Source: Desertivirga arenae
GTDB taxonomy: Bacteria; Bacteroidota; Bacteroidia; Sphingobacteriales; Sphingobacteriaceae
DNA length: 64,000 nt
Assembly: GCF_017355785.1 (NCBI RefSeq)
Contig: NZ_JAFEWE010000002.1
Coordinates: 608,618 to 672,617, forward strand
Direction: 5' to 3'
Both the position numbers and the translations under genes were made by a program. Positions 18,711 to 26,611 of the stretch are shown here, one piece after another. The notes below the pieces were generated by a model. The model did not search any database. It was not told the DNA's origin and was given only the letters and a program-made list of their open reading frames with translations. How positions within the stretch are numbered: the stretch's first letter is position 1; every line of letters begins with the position of its first letter.

Positions 18711-20033
18711 TTACTTCTTTAAGAGATACTTATTAATAAACTCGGGATAAAACTTGATCGCATAGGCAAAAGAATTCAAGGCATTGACCTTTAGCTCCCG
18801 GTACAAGATTGCCTGTGCAATAATGAAGCCTACAATATTACATATCAAAGTTGCATAAGCTGCACCTAAAACTCCGAATTCGCGGATGAAAAAATAATTT
18901 AATACAAGGATAAGACAGGTATTGAACAACACTATGAAAAATGTCGTGCGTGTTTTTCCTATCGAATCTAAGATCACTCCTGATTGCCTGCCAAAGCAAC
19001 CGAAAATACAATACAACAGGGTTATGTTTAAGATGGGAACTGAGTCGTTATATTTATCGCCAGCCAGCAATTCTATAATTATACTGTTGAAAAGATACAG
19101 GAAGATCAAGGCTGGCATTACAATAGCCAGCAGCGCTCCTACTGATTTTTCATATAAGTATTTAACAGCATCCCTCCCCTCGGTTTCAATTCGCTTTGCG
19201 CTTTGAGGAAAAACGATCGTTGCGATAGCATTGGTAGGTATGTCTACCAGGTTGGTGATACGAACTGCAATATTAAACGCCCCGGAAGCTGCAGGAGAAA
19301 TAATACCAGCAAGCATCCATTGATCAATAGTGCCTGAAAGGATAGAACTTATGTTTGTAGCGAAAGAAAACTTTCCGAAATTAAATATCTTCTTAATCCA
19401 CTCTAAATTGAATACGTAGCTGAAGTTTAAATATCCGCGAACGAAGTACCAGGCGACTCCAATACTAGCCACGGCACAGATCATCTGAACATAAACCAGA
19501 GAGATCAGGTCAGTAGTGAACTTAAAAGTAAAGTTTACAGCAATGAACAGCAGAAGGATCGTAGAACGAACAAGATTGCTTGCAAAAACCCCTTTGTAAG
19601 AAAGATTGGCTTGCTCTATACAATTCAATTGTGTTAGTACACCGGATAATAAAAAGGTGATATTATATAATCTGAACATAGGCTCCAGTTCAGGAGCTTT
19701 CAGCTTCTCAGCAAGATAGCCGGCAAAAATTAGATTTAACAGTACACAGAAAACAGTTATGGTACCGCTGATAGTCACTGAAGCTGAAACGATCTTTGAA
19801 TGTTCTTCCTGTTTAGCCCCGGAAATAAACTTAATGAGTGCGCTTTGAATCAAACCATTCCTCACGATCTCCTGTATGGTTACCGCCTGAAGATACAATC
19901 CCCACACCCCAAACTCGTGCTTACTTAATAATCTAACCAGCAGATAAAAAGTAGCCAGGTTTATAAGTGTTCCCGAGAAATTTTGGATTATATTAATTAA
20001 GCCCGATTTGAGCCAATATTGGTCTTTTGCCAT
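18711..20033 (-). CDS. wzx: Wzx-type oligosaccharide flippase (polysaccharide biosynthesis protein)
   Basis: A 440-residue polytopic protein with about 12 hydrophobic segments and the N-terminal pattern of MOP-superfamily flippases: SGLINIIQNFSGTLINLATFYLLVRLLSKHEFG, where FGVWGLYLQAV marks the second helix. It would move undecaprenyl-linked repeat units across the inner membrane. It sits between the GT11 gene and an unknown gene in the leftward block. With the Wzy-like and Wzz-like proteins of the convergent block it completes a Wzx/Wzy-type system. The symbol is used in the generic sense. Confidence 0.87.
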   Translation of the reverse strand: MAKDQYWLKSGLINIIQNFSGTLINLATFYLLVRLLSKHEFGVWGLYLQAVTIQEIVRNGLIQSALIKFISGAKQEEHSKIVSASVTISGTITVFCVLLNLIFAGYLAEKLKAPELEPMFRLYNITFLLSGVLTQLNCIEQANLSYKGVFASNLVRSTILLLFIAVNFTFKFTTDLISLVYVQMICAVASIGVAWYFVRGYLNFSYVFNLEWIKKIFNFGKFSFATNISSILSGTIDQWMLAGIISPAASGAFNIAVRITNLVDIPTNAIATIVFPQSAKRIETEGRDAVKYLYEKSVGALLAIVMPALIFLYLFNSIIIELLAGDKYNDSVPILNITLLYCIFGCFGRQSGVILDSIGKTRTTFFIVLFNTCLILVLNYFFIREFGVLGAAYATLICNIVGFIIAQAILYRELKVNALNSFAYAIKFYPEFINKYLLKK

Positions 20034-20063
20034 GATCGCGTTAATGAGATTTCGGTTTAATAA

Positions 20064-21014
20064 CTATATATAATGTTGTTGTACATAGCTAATCAACTGT
20101 TCGTCGTTTTTCGCATGGTAGATGGCAGCGTTTGAAAATTGAGGATATAACTTTTGGTAACAATTGAAGTAATGTTCCGGGCCTTGCTTGGAAAGGATAA
20201 TATTTGATCCTCCAAAATAGCTGGCTAATGTTGCAGTACCTCCATGAATAGAAAGGAACTTACTGGCATTAGCATAGACCATGAGCTGTAAATGATTGAA
20301 ATTCCTCGCTCGGGCTTTGTTCTCCTTGAACAGATCTTCCATCAGGATAACTTCCGGAAACTCTTGCTGAATCCATTCATAATCATTTAGCTCATAAATA
20401 TCACTATTATCCATGGTGATATTTTGGGGCCTTGGCCGGTTATAAATAATCGTATACTTATCCTTAAGGCTTCTTATAATCTTATCTAATACCTCGATAC
20501 TGAAAAAGCTGATTGGAGGGCCATCCCATTCCATGTTATAACGGTTGGCAATCATCAGGATTGGTTTTTCGAACTTGTATACATCATTCGCATAAACCTC
20601 CTTAAGCGGCACCGGCTCCCACTTACTCATATCATAATCATGACTATATAAAATCCGTGGGATCTCGAAATCATAATTACCCTCATTGGTCCTGGTGTCA
20701 AATTGCTCCTGATGATCTGGAGAAAAGAAATAAAGCTCCTTCGTATATTTGGATGCCACCGTTTTCTTCAGGGTTCCGTTCTTGTAGTGCCAGTAGGCGA
20801 AGGGAAGGGCAAATTGAAGCTCAGGGGCAAATTCACCCTGAAAAGCAACAACTTTATAAGGCTTTTTGAATAGGTAATCTTTGAAGAAATACTTGACTTG
20901 TCTGAAGCGGCAATGATACGTGTCTCTTACAAAATATTTAAGTTCTGCAGGAACCTCCCGATGACGTAGAAAGACAATCAAACTAAATATCTTGTTCAGT
21001 ATTTTTTCAAACAT
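20064..21014 (-). CDS. Unrecognised protein, possible glycosyltransferase, of the polysaccharide block
   Basis: A 316-residue, probably cytoplasmic protein with a basic, hydrophobic N-terminus (MFEKILNKIFSLIVFLRHRE) that could attach to the membrane. The C-terminal half holds ILMIANRYNMEWDGPP, a beta-strand/loop block (YTIIYNRPRP) and the glycine-rich SIHGGTATLASYFGG. These resemble the donor-binding half of GT-B enzymes such as GT61-like proteins. I do not recognise a family with certainty. Position between the flippase and GT2 genes, with short gaps, supports a role in repeat-unit assembly or modification. Confidence 0.65.
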   Translation of the reverse strand: MFEKILNKIFSLIVFLRHREVPAELKYFVRDTYHCRFRQVKYFFKDYLFKKPYKVVAFQGEFAPELQFALPFAYWHYKNGTLKKTVASKYTKELYFFSPDHQEQFDTRTNEGNYDFEIPRILYSHDYDMSKWEPVPLKEVYANDVYKFEKPILMIANRYNMEWDGPPISFFSIEVLDKIIRSLKDKYTIIYNRPRPQNITMDNSDIYELNDYEWIQQEFPEVILMEDLFKENKARARNFNHLQLMVYANASKFLSIHGGTATLASYFGGSNIILSKQGPEHYFNCYQKLYPQFSNAAIYHAKNDEQLISYVQQHYI

Positions 21015-21068
21015 ATTAATTCAAATAAAGCTTGAAAGGTAAGCCTTCCTGCTTCTGTAAATATTAAG

Positions 21069-21842
21069 CTAAAAATGATAATCGTAATTGAAGCGTAAAT
21101 GCCGGTAAAGGTGTCTTAAAGCACTTATTGCCCAGCTATTACTTTCTCTCCAAAAATTCCTTTTCATTGTTGACGGCTCGGTAGATGAGTTAACCTGATC
21201 AAATAAATCGTTGTAATCTTCATAAAATAAAGCTTTACCTTTATTCTTCAGGAATGCCATCATCATCCGGTATTCTGTCACATCTCCTTTAACACCTTCA
21301 CAATATCTTCCAAATTTAGTGAGGAAGTTACTTCTTCTTAAATGTGGATGATCGCTATAGTAATAAAACTTGCGATATGTACCTGTTACACTCCACCAAT
21401 TAAATACCATTTCTGAGAAGCCGTTGCCAAAAGGCTTCAATGATGGATATTTAAAATAGGCATAGTACCTGACCATATCGAACTCGGGATGAGTTTCCAT
21501 AAACTCATGTGAAAATTTCAATTTCTCAAGGAAAAGTGCCTTCGGAACAAAATCTTCCTGTACATAAAGGGTATAAGGTGTTTTAACAGCTTCCTGCCCT
21601 TTGTTAATATTGTTCCCTAATCCCTTATTTTCAGGAGTAGTCACTAAATTGAAGCTGTAATCCTTCTGCAAACTAAGAAGGCATGACATGTGTTCAATTT
21701 TACTGCCATCATCTGAAACTACGATGTCTTCAAACTGATACCCCTGGTCTTTAAATGATCTTAAAAGCCTCTCGAGCGATTTACTCCTATTATAATGAGT
21801 AATTAATAAAGTAATTCCCTTAAAGTAATAACTGCTACTCAT
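21069..21842 (-). CDS. Glycosyltransferase family 2, copy A of a tandem pair
   Basis: A 257-residue GT-A fold enzyme. ITLLITHYNRSKSLERLL is the N-terminal nucleotide-binding strand and VVSDDGSK the first Asp pair; YVQEDFVPK takes the place of the DxD metal motif. The C-terminal half (YYYSDHPHLRRSNF, GKALFYEDYNDLFDQVN) is shared almost residue for residue with the neighbouring gene at 21985-22839, so the two arose by duplication. This copy ends about 25 residues earlier. It lies 54 bases upstream of the unknown gene. Donor and acceptor unknown. Confidence 0.83.
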   Translation of the reverse strand: MSSSYYFKGITLLITHYNRSKSLERLLRSFKDQGYQFEDIVVSDDGSKIEHMSCLLSLQKDYSFNLVTTPENKGLGNNINKGQEAVKTPYTLYVQEDFVPKALFLEKLKFSHEFMETHPEFDMVRYYAYFKYPSLKPFGNGFSEMVFNWWSVTGTYRKFYYYSDHPHLRRSNFLTKFGRYCEGVKGDVTEYRMMMAFLKNKGKALFYEDYNDLFDQVNSSTEPSTMKRNFWRESNSWAISALRHLYRHLRFNYDYHF

Positions 21843-21984
21843 TATCTTGAATAATAACTAACGACACAAGTTAAATGTGAAATTCTAAATATGTATAATG
21901 TTACCCATTTTCCATCCTCTCCGTTGTTCCATCACTTATACGGCAGGTTGAACTGAAACGTTATACTTTAGTTAAAATATTTTA

Positions 21985-22839
21985 TCAGACTACAACAAAC
22001 CCTTTGGGTGGGAACTCGTCATCGTCTTTAACCCCTTTATTATCTAAGCCCTTAGCTTGTTTATTGCTGGTGGAAGGAGTAAAATGCAAGTCGAAATTAA
22101 ACCTTAACAATCTGTACATTTCCCTCATCATCAAAACCAGCGGATTACCGCTTTCCCGCCACTTATTCCTGGTTACAGTACTTGGTTCATTGGAGGTGTT
22201 GACCTGATCGAAAAGATCCTGATAATTCTCATAGAATAAAGCTTTTCCTTTTTTCTGTAAAAAAGAGAACATCATTTTATACTCCGTCCTTTCCACCTTG
22301 ATGCCTTCGTGGTAACGTCCAAATTTGTGAAAGAAGTTACTGCGTCTGAGATGAGGGTGATCGCTATAATAGTAGAACTTCTTATATCCCCAGGCCCAGG
22401 GCATAGCATTAAATATCATCTCTGAAAAGCCATGTTTATAAGGTTTGAGATATGGATACTTGAAATAGGCGTAAAACCTGACCATATCAAACTGTTGATC
22501 TTCCTCTAAAGCGGAAAGCGCTTCTGCAAATTTCGTTTTAAACAAAGGTTTAGGAACAAAGTCTTCCTGTACATAAAGTGTATAAGGAGTGTTAACCGCG
22601 TCCTGCCCTTTATTTATATTATTTCCAAGCCCTTTATTAACCGGGGTAGTTATCAGACGAAAAGAAAACTGCTCCTGTAATTTTTGAATATAATTAATAT
22701 GTTCAGGCTTACTGCCATCATCTGAAACAACAATGTCTTCAAACTGGCAGTCCAATTTCGTAAACGAGCGGAGCAGGCGTTCGAGTGATAAGCTTCGGTT
22801 ATAATGCGTAATTAAAAGCGTTACTGAGTTAAAGTACAT
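21985..22839 (-). CDS. Glycosyltransferase family 2, copy B of a tandem pair
   Basis: A 284-residue GT-A fold enzyme closely similar to its downstream neighbour: VTLLITHYNRSLSLERLL, VVSDDGSK, YVQEDFVPKPLF, YYYSDHPHLRRSNF and YQDLFDQVN. It differs from copy A by PWAWGYKKF in place of the WSVTGTYRKF stretch and by an extra polar tail (TPSTSNKQAKGLDNK to the end). The gap to copy A is 142 bases and has no gene. The GT8 gene upstream ends five bases before this start, so they are co-transcribed. Confidence 0.83.
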   Translation of the reverse strand: MYFNSVTLLITHYNRSLSLERLLRSFTKLDCQFEDIVVSDDGSKPEHINYIQKLQEQFSFRLITTPVNKGLGNNINKGQDAVNTPYTLYVQEDFVPKPLFKTKFAEALSALEEDQQFDMVRFYAYFKYPYLKPYKHGFSEMIFNAMPWAWGYKKFYYYSDHPHLRRSNFFHKFGRYHEGIKVERTEYKMMFSFLQKKGKALFYENYQDLFDQVNTSNEPSTVTRNKWRESGNPLVLMMREMYRLLRFNFDLHFTPSTSNKQAKGLDNKGVKDDDEFPPKGFVVV

Positions 22840-22844
22840 CTTTC

Positions 22845-23729
22845 TTAGCTAAAAATCTTCAAGATCCTTTTCTTTATTTTGTTTGCGGCCTTTCTCATCA
22901 GACGGTTATATCCGCTAACCGGTTTATGGCCTTTCCAGGCTGTTTGGTTCAGGTACTTATAGAATTCATCTTTAAAACTTTGCTGAGAGCGGTAATTTTT
23001 AAAGATAGGTTTTATATCTAAGAAATGAATGATAAATGGGTTTTCACATGCATCATTGGCAAACCAGTTCCATCTCGGGTCTAATTCAGCCCACTGGTTA
23101 TACAAAGCTACGTTAAGTCCGTACTGATCTGCGAAATTTACATGCTTCATATTGTCGTACATCGCCTGCAGAACTTTATTCGTTGTGCCCTTTTTACGCC
23201 ACGTTTCCGTATTGACAACTAATAATCCGGCGTTAAAGTACTTTGCCTCGGGATCCATACCAAGTTCTTTCCAGTTCGGCACTCCTCCCCAATCACAGCT
23301 TACGATCTTTCCAATATCCTGAACAGCTCCTATCAGAGCATCTCCGATATCAACATTCCAAAGTTTCGAAATATCCTCCTGTACAATCATATCCACATCA
23401 AGGTAAAGAATTTTCTTTACAGATTGAGGAACAATATGAGGACCGAAAAGTCGGAGATATGTGGTTAAGGGAAAGGCTGTATGATCCACAGGGATCTTTA
23501 CATTTTCAGGAACTACACCTTTGCTTGGGTGCCAGTGTAAGGTGGTGGTATTAGGATTTATTGACGCCTGAATCCTGGTCTTATTTCGCTTTGAAATCCC
23601 GTCATCAATTATATAAAAGTCGAGTTTCTCATTCGTCTTATGATTCACTTCAACTGATTTAATTAATGCTGCAAGAAGAAGGGCATAGTGATTATCACTT
23701 GCGGCAACAATAGAAATTGAACTTTCCAA
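22845..23729 (-). CDS. Glycosyltransferase family 8 (LgtC/general stress protein A-like)
   Basis: A 294-residue enzyme with the GT8 pattern: SIVAASDNHYALLLAALI at the N-terminus, FYIIDDGIS, ILYLDVDMIVQEDISKLW with the DxD metal site (DVD), KYFNAGLLVVN, and the DQYGLNVALYN and FIIHF blocks. These retaining enzymes transfer galactose or glucose to lipopolysaccharide-type acceptors. It is the first gene of the leftward block. The start is a TTG codon at 23729; no ATG lies between the upstream in-frame stops and the conserved N-terminus. Confidence 0.87.
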   Translation of the reverse strand: MESSISIVAASDNHYALLLAALIKSVEVNHKTNEKLDFYIIDDGISKRNKTRIQASINPNTTTLHWHPSKGVVPENVKIPVDHTAFPLTTYLRLFGPHIVPQSVKKILYLDVDMIVQEDISKLWNVDIGDALIGAVQDIGKIVSCDWGGVPNWKELGMDPEAKYFNAGLLVVNTETWRKKGTTNKVLQAMYDNMKHVNFADQYGLNVALYNQWAELDPRWNWFANDACENPFIIHFLDIKPIFKNYRSQQSFKDEFYKYLNQTAWKGHKPVSGYNRLMRKAANKIKKRILKIFS

Positions 23730-23994
23730 ACTCAGGGCTTTTATTTATTAGGTAAAATTAACTACTTTTTTTCGATTTTCTAAAACAATTCGACTATATA
23801 TCTGTGAACCAAGCAATGAAACAAGAATTTTTGTGAAAGTATAATTAAATCCTAGTCCCACAAAGAAGTCCGAGACAGACTTATCTTCCTTCATTAAAGA
23901 GCCTTACTAAATTCATTTTTGAATTTAAGCACCTTCAAACAAAGCATTTAATGCGTCTGTTCCTTCTGTAATTTAAATATAATCAGATATACTT

Positions 23995-24849
23995 ATGCGC
24001 TGGATAGGACGTAAAGAAAGTGGAAATATTGAAGACAGAAGATCAGGAGGTGGCGGACTGGCCGTAGGCGGTGGGCTCACAGCTATCATAGCCTTGATCT
24101 TTTCTGTATTAACAGGACAAAACCCTTTGGAATTAATAGGACTTACCCAACAGGGTGGTGGGCAGCAGGAGCAAACAGACGCCCCTCTTAGCACTTCCAG
24201 GGAGAATGACGAGGCAGGGCACTTTGTTGCTGTTGTTTTGGGGGACACGGAAGATGTATGGGATTCTCTTTTCAGGGCTTCCGGTCAAACTTATCAGAAG
24301 CCGACGCTGGTACTTTTTAGCAACTCAGTAAGCTCAGCCTGCGGTTCTGCAAGCTCAGCAACTGGTCCCTTTTATTGCCCGGGAGACGAAAAGCTATACA
24401 TTGATCTGGCTTTTTATGATGAACTTAAAAATCGTTTCAACGCTCCCGGCGATTTTGCTATGGCCTATGTGGTAGCTCACGAGGTTGGACATCACATCCA
24501 AAACTTACTAGGGACCAGCGGCAAGGTGGATCAACTGCGTAGTCGCCTAAGTAAAGAAGAATACAATAAGCTTTCTGTAAGGCTCGAACTTCAGGCCGAC
24601 TTCCTTGCCGGGGTATGGGCGCACCATGCGCAGCAGAGTAAAAACATACTTGAAGAAGGAGATATAGAGGAAGCTCTTAATGCCGCAAATGCTATCGGAG
24701 ATGACAAGCTGCAACAAGAAGCTCAAGGATATGTGGTACCAGACGCTTTTACCCACGGCACTTCCGCACAGCGAATTCGCTGGTTCAAGAAAGGTTTTGA
24801 AACGGGAGATATCAACCAGGGGGACACTTTTTCTGCAACCAACCTATAG
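23995..24849 (+). CDS. ypfJ: YpfJ/KPN_02809-family neutral zinc metallopeptidase
   Basis: A 284-residue membrane-anchored protein. It opens MRWIGRKESGNIEDRR, the family's usual N-terminus, followed by one glycine-rich hydrophobic segment (about 22-50). The soluble domain has the zinc motif HEVGHHIQ at about 162-169 and ELQADFLAGVWAHH, which supplies the third ligand region. The remainder (GTSAQRIRWFKKGFETGD) matches the family C-terminus. Substrate is unknown; the family is conserved in many bacteria but poorly characterised. It stands alone between the polysaccharide block and a small beta-barrel gene. Confidence 0.9.
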   Translation: MRWIGRKESGNIEDRRSGGGGLAVGGGLTAIIALIFSVLTGQNPLELIGLTQQGGGQQEQTDAPLSTSRENDEAGHFVAVVLGDTEDVWDSLFRASGQTYQKPTLVLFSNSVSSACGSASSATGPFYCPGDEKLYIDLAFYDELKNRFNAPGDFAMAYVVAHEVGHHIQNLLGTSGKVDQLRSRLSKEEYNKLSVRLELQADFLAGVWAHHAQQSKNILEEGDIEEALNAANAIGDDKLQQEAQGYVVPDAFTHGTSAQRIRWFKKGFETGDINQGDTFSATNL

Positions 24850-25033
24850 TTTATGGTACAATTTGTAGGGGATAGTAGACAAAACACAAACCAAACCATA
24901 AGAAGAGATAGCAAACAAGAAGAGATTTTTATCAACTTAAGCTGCTCTGTTTCAAATATTTCAATTTTCATCAGTCATTTCGGCTCCCTTTTTGAAGAAT
25001 CCGCAATAAAAACACACGATTGTTAAATCAAAA

Positions 25034-25714
25034 ATGGAAACAAAAATGAAAAAAATAGCTCTACTTGCAGTAGCATTCCTGGCTGGAACAGCTACTTTCG
25101 CTCAAACAAGTTCAACTTCAACTACGAATATGGGCCCTAAATGGGGATTAAAAGCGGGGGTTAACATTCCAAGATACAGCTTCCATGTAGACGAAGGCGA
25201 AAATCCTGAAACAAATACCATCACGAACTTCCATGTTACCGGTTACGGAGATCTTCCTCTCGGAAGCAATTTCTCGTTCCAACCGGGAGTGTCATTACAG
25301 GGAAAAGGTGGTGAGTTCGCAGATGATGGAACTAACGAATACAAACAAAGCACAATGTGGATCGAGGTTCCTCTTAACTTGGTAGCTAAATTACCAATAA
25401 CAAGTTCTGGAACTAACTTCTTCGTAGGTGCCGGACCTTATGCTGCTTACGGAATTGCAGGACAAAATAAGATTGAGAATAAAGCTAACGGAAACGAAAC
25501 TACCAGTGATGTTAAGTTCGGTGATAAAGTTGGTAAAGACCTGAAATCATTCGACATGGGATTCAACTTTATAGGAGGATTTCAATTAGCCAATGGTTTT
25601 AATATTGGTGCAGGTTATGGTTTAGGTATCAATGACCTAAGACCAGAAAATACTGGTAGAGATATGAAGCAAACTAACAGGGTTTGGTCATTCTCTGTTG
25701 GTTATGCTTTTTAA
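25034..25714 (+). CDS. Small outer-membrane beta-barrel protein (porin/PorT-like family)
   Basis: A 226-residue protein with a signal peptide (MKKIALLAVAFLAGTATFAQ; ATG at 25034 or, four codons on, 25046). The mature part consists of alternating strands such as WGLKAGVNIPRY, FSFQPGVSLQGKG and FFVGAGPYAAYGIAG, and ends with an aromatic residue in WSFSVGYAF, as outer-membrane barrels do. About eight to ten strands fit its size. Function unknown. It is a monocistronic gene with its own downstream terminator. Confidence 0.82.
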   Translation: METKMKKIALLAVAFLAGTATFAQTSSTSTTNMGPKWGLKAGVNIPRYSFHVDEGENPETNTITNFHVTGYGDLPLGSNFSFQPGVSLQGKGGEFADDGTNEYKQSTMWIEVPLNLVAKLPITSSGTNFFVGAGPYAAYGIAGQNKIENKANGNETTSDVKFGDKVGKDLKSFDMGFNFIGGFQLANGFNIGAGYGLGINDLRPENTGRDMKQTNRVWSFSVGYAF

Positions 25715-25737
25715 AAATCTTTAACACATAATCAAGC

Positions 25738-25763
25738 AAAAGCCTCCCCCGGGAGGCTTTTTT
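25738..25763. terminator. Intrinsic terminator after the beta-barrel gene
   Basis: GC-rich stem AAAAGCCTCC/GGAGGCTTTT followed by a T-tract, between convergent genes. The rightward T-tract is stronger, but the flanking A-tract lets it work leftward too. Confidence 0.85.
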
Positions 25764-25770
25764 CTTAACC

Positions 25771-26610
25771 CTACTGTATCAGCTCGCTTACCTTGTACCT
25801 TCTGACATCTACATCGGTAACGTAGAAATATCCCAGAGCACCATTGCTCACATTGCCTTTTATTACTCCTGGCGCACTTGAAAAAATTCCTCTCCAATCT
25901 GTTTCCAAAAACACGGAGTAAAGGTATTTGGAATACCCGGACGATAAAGAAAACTTATAAAGCGTAACGAAATCATCTAAACCTATCTTCTCTTGTCTTT
26001 TCTGATTAAGCAGGGGATAAATGGAATTAGGTGCACCAAAAGAATGCGTATAAGAATAACTGAGGCTGTCAAATTTACTTGCGTTCCAAAGTCCCGGGTT
26101 TTTATAAGCGATAAACCATTTTGCTGAACTATTAAAACCAAAGGTGTGCTTGGGAATGTTTAATTCAAGACTTTTATCAGGATAACGGAGGATACTGAGA
26201 GGAATGAAATCGTCAATTATATTAACAACCTGAATCAGAGAATCAATTGCCGTATACTCTTTGCCGTTGTACCTTACGATCAATTTATAGGCTTGGTTAT
26301 ATCTTTGATTTTGGATTATGTTTCCGGAATAAACACCAGGAGTGGAAGTAATTTTAAAAGGTATATCTTTTTGCCCGTCATTAACCAGAACTACAGCATC
26401 ATCAATTGCTTTCGGAAGAGAATCGGCATTGAATGAAGGTTTGTTTAACCGGATATACTGCTGACGCTGCATGGTATTAATTCCACCCTCAATGATCAAA
26501 TCATAGTTATACTTCCTTTTATCGAAATGAGCCTCCTCTACGTTCTCTTTTGAGCAGGCAAGAACGAGAAAAAATAAAAACACAACAAGTATCCAGGTTA
26601 GATTCTTCAT
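25771..26610 (-). CDS. DUF4249 lipoprotein partner of the TonB-dependent receptor
   Basis: A 279-residue lipoprotein. The start is ATG at 26610, one base after the receptor stop codon, giving MKNLTWILVVFLFFLVLAC with a lipobox cysteine. The mature N-terminus (YDLIIEGGINTMQRQQYIRL) and the following beta-sandwich blocks (DAVVLVNDGQKDIPF, GVYSGNI, YKLIVRYNGKEYTA) match the DUF4249 pattern. Such lipoproteins are commonly encoded directly after STN-type TonB receptors in Bacteroidota and are thought to act as surface partners, by analogy with SusD. The substrate is unknown. Confidence 0.85.
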   Translation of the reverse strand: MKNLTWILVVFLFFLVLACSKENVEEAHFDKRKYNYDLIIEGGINTMQRQQYIRLNKPSFNADSLPKAIDDAVVLVNDGQKDIPFKITSTPGVYSGNIIQNQRYNQAYKLIVRYNGKEYTAIDSLIQVVNIIDDFIPLSILRYPDKSLELNIPKHTFGFNSSAKWFIAYKNPGLWNASKFDSLSYSYTHSFGAPNSIYPLLNQKRQEKIGLDDFVTLYKFSLSSGYSKYLYSVFLETDWRGIFSSAPGVIKGNVSNGALGYFYVTDVDVRRYKVSELIQ

Positions 26611-26611
26611 G

